This document shows, one piece after another, positions 46,505-58,218 of a stretch of DNA of 64,000 bases. How positions within the stretch are numbered: position 1 is the first letter of the stretch; every line of letters begins with the position of its first letter. The stretch spans positions 50,737,825-50,801,824 of the forward strand of contig OY997591.1 of assembly GCA_963921825.1 (NCBI GenBank), in the 5' to 3' direction. Source of the stretch: Erodium maritimum (taxonomy: Eukaryota > Streptophyta > Magnoliopsida > Geraniales > Geraniaceae). The position numbers were made by a program, and so were the translations under genes. The notes under the pieces were generated by a model that was not told the origin of the DNA, made no database searches, and saw only the letters and a program-made list of their open reading frames with translations.

Positions 46505-46830
46505 GCTTCTACGATAGGGTCTTTTTATATAGTCGTAGAAGTCAACAACTTCTACGACTCCATACCATGTAGTCGTAGTAGAAAAATCTTCTACGACTAC
46601 ATTTAATGGAGTCGTAGAGGCACTACACCTCTACGACTCCATTGGATGGAGTCGTAGAAGATCAGTGCCTCTATGACTCCATTTAATGCAGTCATAGAGG
46701 TTCGGTGCCTCTACGACTACATAAAATGGAGTCGTAGAGGTTCGGTGCATCTACGACTCCACTGAATGGAGTCGGAGAAGATCAGTGCCTCTACGACTCC
46801 ATTGAATGAAGTCGTAAAGGTTCCCGTATT
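46505..46830. repeat. Left subterminal repeats of CACTA-1
   Basis: More than ten copies in both orientations of CTCTACGACTCCAT / ATGGAGTCGTAGAG, with variants CTACGACTACAT and GAGTCGGAGAAG. The spacing between inverted neighbours is short, so pairs can form hairpins. The motif differs from that of CACTA-2 by a few bases. Confidence 0.9.
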
Positions 46831-47224
46831 TAAAACCAAACCAACTCCTTTTAAAACCAAACAAACACCTATGCAAGTCCAATCGTATATGTATTGAATC
46901 GGCTGGTGGAGAACTTGAAAGATGTCAGTGTCAGAATTTGACAAAACCCTAGCATTTTTTGGTTTGTAGAGGGTCAAATTCGTACTTTTAGATTCCGGGG
47001 TTGTATTTCCGTTTTTGGGGGGGTTTTTTTATTTCCTTTATTTGTATTGGGACTTTGGGATTACTTTCCTTAGGTTTAGGGTTTATTTTAGGGTTTAAGG
47101 TTTAGTTTTTAGGGTTTAACTGTAAATCAGTTTTTCTGATTTTATAAACATTGTACCAGCACTTGTGTGCTTATTGTACCAGCACCCGTGTATATGAACT
47201 ACCAGCACATGTGTGCGTTGTGTA

Positions 47225-47400
47225 TGCGGTTTGAGAAAATATCAGCCCCGGTTTGAGATGAATATTCTCAGACAAAAAATTTCTCAAACCAGAATAGTTA
47301 TTTTCTCAAAGTAAAATGTTGTCTTCTCAAACTTTTTTTTCCTCAAACTGAGATGCTATTTTCTCAAACCATGTTCGCGATTTTTTCAAACGAGATTTGA
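47225..47400. repeat. Cluster of TTCTCAAAC motifs in CACTA-1
   Basis: About eight copies of TTCTCAAAC or close variants (TTTGAGAAA, CCTCAAACT) at intervals of 15-30 bp. They are preceded at 47155-47220 by three units of ACCAGCACnnGTGTG. The function is unknown. It may be the edge of a further insertion. Confidence 0.7.
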
Positions 47401-47447
47401 GGTTCGCTGGTCCACAACGTAAGGGAGGTTCGCATGTGATTGTCTCC

Positions 47448-47495
<48 letters not shown>

Positions 47496-47497
47496 GG

Positions 47498-47972
47498 TAG
47501 CTATCCAGTAAAAACCACCCTTATTGTGCAAACTACAAACCAATCTAAGCCACAGGATGCGGTCAAAGTGACGTCAGCAGAGCGCGTGCGATGCTGACAC
47601 GTGGCCGCTTCGCGCGAGTCTCTGCCCGCGCGCGTGCGCGTGTTGTCCACGCGCGCGCGGGGGTGGTGATCGTTTACAAGCACGGTGCTAATAGTTTAGT
47701 ACAAATGCAAACTATCAGCACTGTGCGCGCAAACTATCAACATCGTGCTACGCAAACTATCAGTGTTGTGCGCGCGTGCATCAGCAGCGCGCTCGCCCAC
47801 GTGTCAGCGCCTGGTGAGTTTGTAGTTTGCACAATAAAGTGCGGTGTTTTATATATTTATTGCCCACGTGTCAGCATCTGGTGCGCTCTGCCGACATCAC
47901 TTTGGGGGATCCTATGGCTCAGATTGGTTCGTAGTTTGGACAATAAGGGGTGGTTTGTACCTGATACCAACC
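47498..47972. mobile_element. Fold-back MITE copy 1, in a (TA)n tract
   Basis: The left end GGTAGCTATCCAGTAAAAACC and the right end GGTTTGTACCTGATACC form inverted repeats of about 100 bp that share CTTATTGTGCAAACTAC. Flanks are (TA)n on both sides (plus (GA)n on the left). The body is rich in CGCG and contains CACGTG cores (GACACGTGGC, CCACGTGTC). It belongs to the same family as 58219-58542. An internal piece repeats the right end, so this copy looks rearranged. Confidence 0.78.
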
Positions 47973-48024
47973 CTATATATATACATATATACATACATAT
48001 ATCATTCGACGTTACTCAAACAAA

Positions 48025-48112
48025 TATTTATTTATCTTCTACACATGTATTCTATGTTGACGATCCGAATTTGGGTAGACATTACAAGGTTGTGCGCATT
48101 CAACGTTAATTC
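48025..48112 (+). pseudogene. TNP2/DUF4216 remnant of CACTA-1
   Basis: The peptide HVFYVDDPNLGRHYKVV matches the DUF4216 region that follows the TNP2 transposase core in plant CACTA elements. The equivalent on the minus strand at about 56450-56520 reads VLYVDDPKLG then HYKIVNKV. It lies upstream of the Transposase_24 gene in the same orientation, as expected. The rest of TNP2 is missing. Confidence 0.78.
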
Positions 48113-48147
48113 TCTTTATTTCTAAATTAATAATTATTGTTACTCAC

Positions 48148-49100
48148 TACTAGGGGTGGGCAAAAAAATCCACACCGCATGCAACCGACCGAAACCGACC
48201 GTTTCTACCACCGGAAAAACCGGAACCGGTGGTTTCTGGTGCGTTCGTGGTGCCAAAATCGCCAAACCGGTAATAATTTTGTCGGAGGCCGGTTTATAAT
48301 ATCCCAAACCGGTGGATCCAAAAAACCGACCGCACATTGGGCTATTAAGGCACTGCCCAACCCCCAAGCCATTAACACAAATAGAATAAGCTGTAGATAA
48401 ATTATATTTAAATAAATAAAGAAAGCTTATAATATATATTTAATACATATGATTATTTATTAAATAGGACAAAAATAGCCCATAAGTCTTTGCAAACTAG
48501 TCAGAGTCTAATTCAATGGTAATGGTCTATTCTCTGCTTAATTTAATATTTATATATAAATTAATAAAATCATCATTATCTAATCGACTTTACTACACGT
48601 ATCATCTCAGTCCTTATCAAACCAACACATCACCCTCTTAGTAAATATCAACCGCTAATTATAGGGTTCAATCTCAATCCTCCACTTCATTTGGAACCGT
48701 TCTGTTTCTCCCTCATTTCACAAGCGGCCGTTTCACTCTTGCATCTCAACTGGTAGATATGTACTCTAGTATATGGCAACAAACTATTATTGAGCCTGCT
48801 GGGACTTACTCCACTCACCGATAGGATCAGCTTCCTCACAGAGTAAGTCTAAGTCATCGATCTGTCACCATACATATTTGTTTTTTTTTTGTGTTACACA
48901 TGTACACTACTTGATTCTTATCTGGTAATTTAAATTTTGTGGCTTATGACGGGCAAATTGCTTTCTACACTGGTCCTGCTGGTAATTGTCTGATTCACTC
49001 TTCTGCAATTTCTATGGAGTTTTAGACTAGTATTGATGATATGATCTGTTTTTTTGTTCAGTAAGGGTGGGTGGTCGGCTCAGACCGCAAAACCGACTGA
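48148..49100 (+). mobile_element. hAT-like sequence inside CACTA-1
   Basis: CTAGGGGTGGGCAAAA at 48148 is the classic terminus of plant hAT elements, followed by GACCGAAACCGACCG and ACCGGTGG-type repeats. A second similar start, TAAGGGTGGGTGG with AAAACCGAC, occurs at about 49063 in the same orientation. No matching 3' terminus or 8-bp duplication was found, so boundaries and copy number are uncertain. Confidence 0.45.
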
Positions 49101-49330
49101 AAATCGTGGTGAAAGGAATTTTTTTAATTTCAATTACTTTCCTTATCCCAATCATTTAATCGTAATTATTTTATATTTTATATATACCATTAAAAAACAA
49201 TTAGAATTATCCTCTTTCTCTTTTCACCTTCGTTTCTTTCTTTCTCTCTCTATAAGTCATAACATGGATAACAGAGGGTTCTACAAAGGAGTAAAGTGCA
49301 CCACAGAAATCGTCCACCAATCCATAACTA

Positions 49331-51214
49331 TTGATTTTCCCTCTCAATTATTTTACTTTCCCACTCAATTCTCTCTCGTTTATAGAAACCCCCTCTTCTC
49401 TTTCTCTTATTATGTTTTCCTCTCACAAAATTTCTCTCTCTCGTCTTAGTCCCGAGCTCACCCCGACGACCGTCCAGCCTCCGTCTCAGTCACGAGCTCC
49501 CTCCGGGCCCGACGACGTGATTCTCTATGCAGCACCCAGGACCAAAAGCAACTCCAGTTCATCTTCTTCTCCGACCAAGGTAAATGAGTTAAGGGTTTAG
49601 ATTAATTTGTTCACATGTTGATTCTAGCTTATTTGATGCAGACTTTAGGGGTTAGGGTTTTCTCTATTTGCAATGTGCCTCCTTCATTTGAGCATTTCTT
49701 GTTTATTCTATGATTAATTTATATCAAATTTATTTGTTTATCTATTACTCTTTTACATCAAAGAAATGAGATGGAAGTATGATTTGCTGGTTTTGATCTT
49801 GTATTTGGGTGAAATGAGTAATTTATTCAAATTTCATTGTATTAGCATTACTTTCATTGTAGTACTCTAGTATTAATAGAAGTGGACCATTATGTTTACT
49901 GGTAATGTGCCTGAGATAAGTATGTTACACTCGTTTTTGCCAAGTGTATCGTTGATGTGAAGCCAAACAATTATTTGTGTCGTTTCAGTTTCTATGTAAC
50001 TCTTACATTGAATAGTCATCAGTCAGCCTAATCAGTTCAACCAATATTAGGCGAGACAATTCCCTTCTAAATAACTCAATTAACAAAACAGAAGCTTGAA
50101 ATGAATATACGTGTAAGAATTTGTCGGTGTAAGCATTGTTCATTTGTTTAATAATTGTGCCTATATTAATATGTAATTGTTTTGTAGTGTTTATATCTCT
50201 ATACCGACGATGACGACGAAGTCTGCGAGTATATCCAATCAGAATGTCGACATCGGTACAAGGATTGGAAGTCCAAGATCAATACGGCCAGGATCGCCCA
50301 AATCAAGAAAAAGGCGACCCCAACAAATCAAAACCTGAAGATCTCAGTTCCAGTGGAGTTCAATCGTCTTGACGAGTGGAAGTGGCTTTCCGACCACTTT
50401 GATTCCTCGGCATTCAAGGTAATGAATTAAATAATTTCCATACATAAATACTTTATTTTACTATTCTAATTAATTAACGTAAGTCGTATTTTGCAAATGT
50501 TAGGCCAAGTCTGACAAAGCCGTAGTGGCGCGGAAAAGGTGAAGACTAAGCAACGAGGCGGGTCTTGTTCGATACGCGACCATGCGGCAGCGATCTTGGC
50601 GAAGGATGCCTCTAACAAGACGCCGATATTGGCTGCTTGCGCAAAAGTGTTCCCCCCAAAGGACAAGAACAAGTACAACCGTAGCAAAGGGGTAAGTATA
50701 TTTTATTTCAATACATAATTTGCATTTCTTTTCCTTATTTCAATCATTTCCTTAATCTAAGATTTAGAATTTTTTTATTCTCAGCGAAAGATTGTCCAAG
50801 CAATGAAAGAAGTGCAGGAATCGTGCGACATCTCATTCCTCAGCCCTGTGTCGGACTTTTTTCAGGCTGAAGCCTTAGCTACCAAGTTGGGCTTATTAAG
50901 GAAGGGGAGCACGCAGCCGGGATGTGGCAAGATTCATTCTCCCAACGCCCAAGGAGAAGAGGTCTTCCTCGACCACCGCTTATGTGGAGGTTTCTCGAGG
51001 GACGCAGGATTCGGTTGCGCATATCGAGGACCGAGTGAGGGTGGATATAGAGTGTCGTTTCAAGGAACAAGAGGAACAGATGACGGCCAGTCAAGCAACG
51101 ATGGAAGCCAAACAAGCGGAGTTGGATGAGTCATTGAGAAAGGTGACGGAGATCCTGTCCGACATTATGCATCCACAACCTAACAGTGATGGAACAAGAT
51201 CGAGTAACACATGA
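49331..51214 (+). pseudogene. Transposase_24-type (TnpA-like) gene of CACTA-1
   Basis: Proposed exons: a first exon ending at 49579 (AGSPTK-like end SSSSSPTK, donor GTAAATG), 50188-50418, 50504-50691 and 50785-51214. Exon 2 has LYLYTDDDDEVCEYIQSECR and DEWKWLSDHFDSSAFK. Exon 3 has GGSCSIRDHAAAIL. Exon 4 has QAEALATKLGLLRKGSTQPG, the hallmark of the plant En/Spm Transposase_24 family, and a C-terminal coiled coil (KQAELDESLRKVTEIL). In En/Spm the partner of the transposase binds the subterminal repeats. Exon 3 (near 50535) and exon 4 (near 50925) each need a frame change, so this copy looks dead. The same exon plan is seen at 52135-54144. Confidence 0.82.
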
Positions 51215-51404
51215 CGATCTTATGTAGTGACAATTACTTTTGCTTTTTTGGTTTGAATTATGTTTCGTATTGTGGATATTAATATTTTCATGATTGACAT
51301 TACTAGTGCGTAGTAAATTGTTACTATTGGCTTATTATTAATCGAATTCATTTTATATAAGTTTTGCACGTTTTATAAATTTTTTTTAAAATATTGTATT
51401 AATT

Positions 51405-51960
51405 TTCTACGACTGCATAAATAATCTCTGCGACTACAACGATGGAGTTGTAGAGGATTGCATATCACAACCTCTACGACCATGTATATGTAGTCGTCAA
51501 GGTGTCAACCATTTGCGACACCATTTATGGAGTCGTAGAGGATTATATATCATAACTTCTATGACCACAAACATGAAGTCGCAGAGGTAAGACATACCAC
51601 CCTCTACGACACCATAGATGTAGCCACATAGGATTGAAAGCTCGACGACTACATCTACATGGTCGTAGAGGTTATGATATAAAATCCTCTTCGACTCCAT
51701 CGTTGTAGTCGTAGAGGTTATGACATATTACTTCTCTGACTCCATCTTTGACGTCATAGGAGTTATTTATCTCTACGACGCCATATAAGTCGTCGTAGAG
51801 GCTTCAACTACTACGACAACAATGTATGTAGTCGTAGAAGTGAAATGGCGACGACCTACAGTGCGACTCCGGGTTATGGAGTCGTAGAAGTTACTAAGAA
51901 ACTTCTACGACTACATAAGAGGCCTCTGCGACTCCATAATGGAGTAGCAGGAGCTACTTT
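51405..51960. repeat. Right subterminal repeats of CACTA-1
   Basis: The same motif family as the left end (TAGTCGTAGAGG, CTACGACTCCA), about 15-18 copies over some 550 bp, more diverged than on the left. It ends at the terminal inverted repeat at 51971. Confidence 0.9.
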
Positions 51961-52134
51961 TCCTTGTAGTGAACGTGTACCCGAACGTGCAAAACCTGCA
52001 TAAACGTGCATCCAAGCCGTCACATTCATAACTAAAACATAGTTATATATATACACACAGTAGTACAAAAGTTATACGCATCAAAAGTCTCCAAAAGTTA
52101 TACGCACCAAATGTCTCCAACAGTGTCCTAACAG

Positions 52135-54144
52135 TTATAATACAAACTTCGACCCGTCCTTACCCTTCCCATCCATACCCGTCCTGTCCTTTGTCTGCCC
52201 TTCTTGATGAATAATACGTTGTTGCAATAGCGGGACATATGCGTGTAAGTTTCTTACGATGTCATTTACCTTTTTGAGTGACTCGGCCACATCCGCTTCC
52301 CTCAATGCCATCCGTTTCTCCAAGGTCGTTGTGGTCAAGGCCAGCTGTTCCTTCTCTAGCTTCATTTGGTTCGCCAATTGTTCCTTCTCCTGCTTCAATT
52401 GCTCCCTCATTTGGTTCGCCAGCTGGTCCCTCTCATCCCTCAATTGCTCCCTCATTTGGTTCTTCAACCGTTCCTTCTCTTCCCTCAGTTGGTTCGCAAT
52501 CTCCTCCTTCATTTTCTCCTCAAGTCACGCTTGTACTCTTTCTTCGGCGGCGGTCGAGGTGGAACACACGCCATCGACTCCGGCGTCGAGAGGACGACTC
52601 AGTTGCCACATCCTACTTGCATGCTGCCCTTCCTCGGTTTGCCTAACTTGGCAGCTAGTGCCTCTGCCTGAACCAGGGTCGGGACAACACGGGTCGAGAC
52701 GGTTGAAGAGATGTCGGTCGATCGTCGGACTTCACGGATCATAGCAATGAGCTTTTTCTGAGCATAAACAAACCAGGATTTTGACAAAAAAATGATGGAA
52801 CGTCGCAAAATATATATTAGAGTTAATGGAATAAAATGCGCTAACCACTTTGATGCGGTTGGCCTTCTTCCTGTCGGTTAGAGGGAAGGCTTTCAGGTTG
52901 GCTTGCAGGAGCGGCGTCGGGTTGGAGGGTCTGCTCTTCGCGATCTTCTCAGCGTGGGTTGCGATCGGGCAGGACCCAACTCGGTGCACGGTAGTGACAT
53001 TTTTCTTGGCAGCTGATGCCTGCTTCGACTTGTCCTACCATTTGAGCAAAAAACATATAAATTAATTGAATAATTAGAAAAAAGTAATTAAAAATATATT
53101 TACGAATATTATTATTTACCTTGAAGTCCTTGGAATCGAAGTGCTTGCAAAGCCATGTCCACTCTTCCAAACGACATATGAACTCATTCGGCGGGTTGAT
53201 ATGCTGGGTCTTCATTTCCTCAATTCTGGCGATGCGGGCCCGGTTAATGTAAGATTTCCATGCCTAGAACCGACCTTGACACTCAATCTGGATCCAATTA
53301 CAAGTCTTGTGTTCGTCTTCTTCATAGAGATAGAGTTCCTACAAAGAAAACCATGGGAAATTAATTAAGAAAAGATTTGAAACCCAAAATAAAAATACTT
53401 ACACGGAAAAATACTTACCATAATCTTCCTTTGTAAATCAAATCGATGTCGTTGTTCAGTTTGATCCCACGTGGGTTTCAACATGGGAAAGTGTGCCCGG
53501 ATGAGACACCCGATATCTTGGACCACTCTTTGGTGGTCGATTGTTAAGTCGTCCGGGCAGAAAACCCATTTCTTCTCGGGGTCATATTCGAGCCGAAACT
53601 TTGCCTTCCTTGTATGCACCAGTTTACGTGTCTGGGAGTTCGACACGAATCCCCGTTTACCACCCCTCTTCTTTTTAGTAGAGGCGGTCTCACTCTCGAG
53701 AGTGGCAGGAACGGCCTCACTCTCGGAAATGGCAGCATCGGCCTCACTCTCGACAGTGGTGTCAACGCCCTCACTGTCTTCGTCAAACACAAAGTCGGAC
53801 ATGTCGTCGGACTCGTTCTCGCTTCCGGACACGTCAAAGTATATTTCCACTGTTTTAGCACGTTTGGTAGGCTTCCTCTTTTTCAGCGCCTTACGGACGT
53901 ACCAAACATCGTTTGCAGCAGTGGAGCTTGACGTCATTCCCGGACTAGGTCCCCCTTGTAATGTAGGAGTCGTAGATGGTATAACCAACGCACGCATCGC
54001 CGGGTATAGTATTTGAGGGGAGTTGGGTTGCGAAGTATCTGCAGTCCCCTCAGCCTAGGCGGCGGGGGCAGTGACAGAGGTAGTAGTGGGCGTAGTTTCG
54101 AGGGCCTAATCCTCAGGCATTGGAACTCTCGTCTTTGGCGGCAT
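52135..54144 (-). pseudogene. Transposase_24-type (TnpA-like) gene of CACTA-2
   Basis: Four proposed exons, 54144-53419, 53338-53120, 53034-52846 and 52757-52135, have canonical GT/AG borders. Exon 1 starts MPPKTRVPMPED and carries an acidic, Ser-rich region (SGSENESDDMSDFVFDEDSE) and a basic patch (TKKKRGGKRG). Exon 2 has LYLYEEDEHKTCNWIQIECQ and EEWTWLCKHFDSKDFK. Exon 4 has QAEALAAKLGKPRKGSMQVG and then a long coiled coil (LANQMREQLKQEKEQL). Stops in exon 1 (two, near 54105 and 54055), in exon 2 and in exon 4 show it is inactive. It is homologous to the CACTA-1 gene exon by exon, but clearly diverged. Confidence 0.84.
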
Positions 54145-55119
54145 CCTACATTTTAAAACGAAAAACATTCTTTAAAAAAAGTAACACACATAAATTAACA
54201 AACATATAAAAATTGAAATTTTAGTAAACATAACATGTCCCGAGACCCCTAATAAAGACACCAACCTCTTTTCCCCAACATTTTTAACTGTCAAAACAGT
54301 TACACTTGAAATGGGTGAATCAACCAAGCTTCACAAAAAGAAAGGGCCTTTTCCATGTTTTGGTCCCTTAAAAAGAATTGAAGTAACATGATTTTGTTTT
54401 CAAGAGTTAACAACTAACTTCAAGAGTCAATTTCCAAACCAACAGTTTTGACAAACTATTTATTGCACCGCTTATAACGAAAAAAACAGCTTCAAGCACA
54501 AAATCTAATGAAACATTAAGCAGTGAAGTGCAATGCAAAGAAAACTCTATTCATATGTATACAAAACAAACTGTATATTATTTCCAAGTAACACCACCAG
54601 TTTTATACTAAACCGGATTGAAATCTCCCCGTTCCTCCTATACCAACTATATAAAAGGAATTCATAGGCATCTCATCCAACATGTCTCACCATCATCAAA
54701 TAAATTTGAAAAATAAAATCAGATATGCACCCAGTTACATGTAGAATATAAAAAAGCATGTTGCACTAAGTACTGAAGGTTTCAAACTTGAAATAATTAA
54801 GAAACAATAAGATTGTGCATAAATGAATGTCAGTACATAGACATACACAGGGATTGAATACGCAAATTGCTAATTGCATTTCAACACACATGAAAGAGCA
54901 AAACGGATATTTATGAAGGCCATACATCATGACACATATTTGTGTTAGATCAGAGATAGAGAAGGACACAGAGATGATATTACTTCAAAAAAAAGTCCAA
55001 TATAAAAACCACATGTAACAACCACCCAATTTTAACGGTAACAACCCTTGTAAAGAAGACCTTACTTCTGCCGGCGATGGGGTTTTGTTTGCCGCCGTCG
55101 GCGAGCTCGTGACTGAGAG

Positions 55120-55340
55120 AGGGACGTCGGCGTGGACCGGTGGTGGCGTGGACCGGTGGTGGCATGGATCGGTGGTGGCGCGCACGGTGGTGGCGTGGAC
55201 CGGTGGTGGCGTGGACCGGTGGTGGCATGGATCGGTGGTGGCGCGCACGGTGGTGGCGTGGACCGGTGGTGGCGTGGACCGGTGGTGGCGCGGACGGTGG
55301 TGGCGTGGACGGAGTTGGCGTGGACCGGTGCTGGCGTGGC
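55120..55340. repeat. GC-rich minisatellite upstream of the CACTA-2 gene
   Basis: Tandem units built from GTGGACCGGTGGTGGC and GCGCACGGTGGTGGC (15-18 bp, grouped in larger units of about 63 bp) occur some 12 times. It lies 1 kb upstream of the minus-strand gene start, near a CT-rich leader. All six reading frames stay largely open across it because of the repeat, so the ORFs there are not genes. A run of 19 G follows at about 55401-55419. Confidence 0.85.
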
Positions 55341-55486
55341 AGAGAGGGTCGGTAGAGAGGGTTTGAGTTTGGGGAAACGAAATTAAAACGAGAGAGAGAT
55401 CGGGGGGGGGGGGGGGGGAAATGAAAACGAGAGAGAGAGGGCTGACCTAAATGCCTCTAACTTCTAAGACGCCATATATAAGCTAT

Positions 55487-56130
55487 CTTAGATGTATTTT
55501 AAAAAATAAAATCAAATTTTGAGGACGGGATTAAAATAATTCAAATGTTCATACTCGGGACATTGATACTGGTCTAAAACTATTATTTATGGTCAGTTTT
55601 TATTTAAAACTAGTTATCTAGATGTTCAAAACGACGATACGGTCGGAAAAAAACCTAAATTCCTCACTGTCCTGTTTCCTTCTGCAAGGCCATGGAAAAT
55701 CATCTGCAACGCTATATTAACGTCTTAGATGTATTTTAAAAAATAAAATCAAATTTTGAGGACGAGGGTAAAATAATTCAGAAGTTCATACTCGGGACAT
55801 TGATACTGGCATAAAACTATTTTTACATAAAACTAGTTATCTAAAAGTTCAAAACGACGATACGGTCGAAAAAAAAACCTAAATTCCTCATTGTCCTGTT
55901 TTCCTCTACAACGCCATGAACAATCATCTGCAACGCCATATTAACGTCTTAGATGTATTAAAAAAATATATCAAATTTGTGGACGAGATTAAAATAATTC
56001 AAACGTTCATACTCAGGACATTGATACTGGCCTAAAACTATTATTTATGGTCAATTTTCACATAAAACTAGTAGTTATCAAGATGTTCAAAACGAAGAAA
56101 CGTACGGCCAGAGAAAAATCCTAATTAAAA
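55487..56130. repeat. Three tandem repeats of about 225-240 bp in CACTA-2
   Basis: Units begin near 55487, 55724 and 55948 with CTTAGATGTATT and share TCATACTCGGGACATTGATA-like and AAAACTAGT segments. Each boundary carries AACGCCATATTAACGTCTTA, which resembles the CACTA-2 subterminal motif in inverted pairs. The array separates the Transposase_24 gene from the TNP2 remnant. Confidence 0.85.
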
Positions 56131-56133
56131 TCC

Positions 56134-56530
56134 TTAATCGTTGTCTTCATCATCAGACATTATCTCATCATTAAACTCTTGTTCATCAGAGATGTCATAC
56201 TCTTCCTCGTCTTCGTCATTTAAGAAAAAATCTTCTTCGTGGACGAGATCGTCGTCATCGTCGACATCAATCATCATGGCATCATGATCGTCGTCGTCCT
56301 CGTCGACTTTGTCGACGTCCTCTAATTCTAACACAGCACCTACAGGTTGAATGGATGACACTGGCTCTTGATAAGGTTGAGCAACCTGGTACGATGGCCT
56401 TGGAACAATATATATAGAAAAATCACTGTATTTTTCCCGAGGTGCTACCTTGTTCACGATCTTGTAATGTCAGCCCAATTTTGGATCGTCAACGTAGAGT
56501 ACCTATAAGACAAATAATTACAAAGTTTTT
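56134..56530 (-). pseudogene. TNP2 C-terminal (DUF4216) region of CACTA-2
   Basis: The minus strand reads VLYVDDPKLG, a stop, then HYKIVNKVAPREKYSDFSIY and a very acidic tail (VDEDDDDHDAMMIDVDDDDD). The YVDDPKLG segment is typical of the DUF4216 region after the TNP2 core. The 5' part of the gene is cut off at the (TA)n tract near 56560. In intact elements TNP2 cuts the termini. This copy is dead. Confidence 0.75.
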
Positions 56531-56584
56531 TTTTCCATCGAGAACAACGACGGCGAGTCATATATAAATATATATATATATATA

Positions 56585-58200
56585 CACACGCTCACACGTT
56601 ACCCCTTCTTAAAATGTTACCTGTTACCCAAATCTATACCATTCAATTTTATAATCTAATGGCTGTAATTTTTTACCTTCAATTATCCAAAAAGTAAATA
56701 GAAAAATCTGTAAAAGGATAATTTGGTAAATCCATCTTTTTTTGCTTTATAAATCTGAATTATTAATTTATTATTTGTATATGATTTCAATTGTTTTTCT
56801 ATATTTCGTAATGCATGTTACAGAATGTTACAAATTTTTTTTAACCAAAATTACATATTTTGGAGCCGATGTTACAGATTTTTGGAGCTGAAGTTATAGA
56901 ATTTTGGAGTTGATGTTACAGTTTTTTAACCCGATATTATAGATTCATAAACCTTCGTTTCAAATACATGTGCCCGATATTCCAGATCACTGTACTCAGA
57001 ATCACATATTTTAAAAAACAACGTTACATAATATACTTTGACAGTTATCCATCACCACAATTATAAATAGGGGAACATGTTACAAATAACCACAAGGAAA
57101 GATACATGATTTTCTATAAAATGTTACAAAATCATATACTGATATAAAAAACGTAGACAGACAACTAAAAAATGTTACAAATAAATACCTAGAAAGTTAC
57201 AACATTTTATATAAAATGTTACAAATAATTACACTCAAAGATACAAAATTTTCTGCCAAAATCATAGCCAATCTGAATTGTTCAGATTAGGAACTCTGAT
57301 CTTAATCATCATATTAACAGAACACTAAAACCCAAAAATTATGCATAGACATAGCTCTGATTTTTCCAGATTGTGTATCAATTCGAAATCTGCAACATCG
57401 TTCCAATTCCATTTTACATACCAATTTGAAGCACAACAACTCTACTGGCCGACGAGACTTCCTTTCTTGTAAAACACAACTCAAATAGGAAAAAAATGAT
57501 GACAAGAAATAGTACAACAGAGTCAACAGACACGGTGAGAACCTCAAGTCACGGCGGCGTCGAGTCACAGTGATGTTGCAGCAGTGGGGAACTCAGGCTC
57601 GGTCGGGGAGTGGGGCGGCGGAGATGCGGAGCCGAGGTGCTTCACGGTGGAAGACCGGAGCTCGGGGAGACACGTCCAACTTCAGATCTCGTCCTTGGAG
57701 GCGAGGTCTCGGGGCGTGCATCTTCGCGGTGGTGCTTCCCCGTCACGGATGCTTCTTCCCAGTCGAGGAGGTTTACAGATCAGCCGGCCATGTTCACTGT
57801 TGGCACGACGAGCGGAGGACGAGCTTGGCGACGGCGGCTTCGCACGCAGGAGCAGCTGTAGAGGCGAGGCTTGACATGGGGTGGAGTGTGTGGACGGCGT
57901 GGAGAAGACGGAGCGGCGCTAGAGGTTGGCCGAAATCTGCTGGTCCCGGTGAATGCAAGGGAGTTGTGTGAGGTTTAGGAGAGAAAGTGAGGCGTGTGAT
58001 AGATAGGTTAGGGTTAGTGTGGAGAGGAATTCAAAATTACGTCTCTACCCTTGACTAAAGTGAAATTACAAAAAGAGATTATGGTATTGAGTTATTTACG
58101 TTTGTATGCCATTATATAAAGAACCATTGATTTCAGCTTATCCAATGGTTCACAATCAGGTAACAGGTAACAATGTAAATATGGGTAACACCTGAGTGTG
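56585..58200. mobile_element. TIR element in a (TA)n tract with GC-rich cargo
   Basis: The ends CACACGCTCACACGTTACC (left) and CACACTCAGGTGTTACCC (right, read inward) form imperfect inverted repeats of about 45 bp that share TGTTACCTGTTACC. (TA)n flanks both sides. The left half (56800-57250) is dotted with about ten ATGTTACAAA-type motifs. The right half carries GC-rich cargo (57540-57975) with open stretches that I do not recognise, probably captured host sequence. No transposase is present. Confidence 0.7.
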
Positions 58201-58218
58201 TTCATATATATATATATA

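Larger units (their letters stand above)
46488..51971 (+). mobile_element. CACTA-1: En/Spm-type DNA transposon nested in CACTA-2
   Basis: A 5484-bp element starting CACTACACCAGG and ending CCTTGTAGTG. Its 3-bp target duplication, AAC, is present at 46485-46487 and 51972-51974. Subterminal repeats lie at both ends. Inside are a short TNP2/DUF4216 remnant (about 48030-48109), a Transposase_24-type gene in plus orientation (to 51214), an inserted fold-back MITE (47498-47972) and hAT-like sequence. With almost all of TNP2 gone it cannot be autonomous. Confidence 0.92.

Noticed and set aside
53471-54016. A 181-codon plus-strand frame
   Set aside because: Shadow of exon 1 of the minus-strand Transposase_24 gene, whose domains and splice sites are clear.
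55085-55386. Gly/Trp/Arg-rich frames
   Set aside because: Products of the GTGGACCGGTGGTGGC minisatellite.
56134-56457. A free-standing acidic protein gene
   Set aside because: The preceding codons show the YVDDPKLG signature of the CACTA DUF4216 region, so this is the broken end of a transposase gene and not an independent gene.
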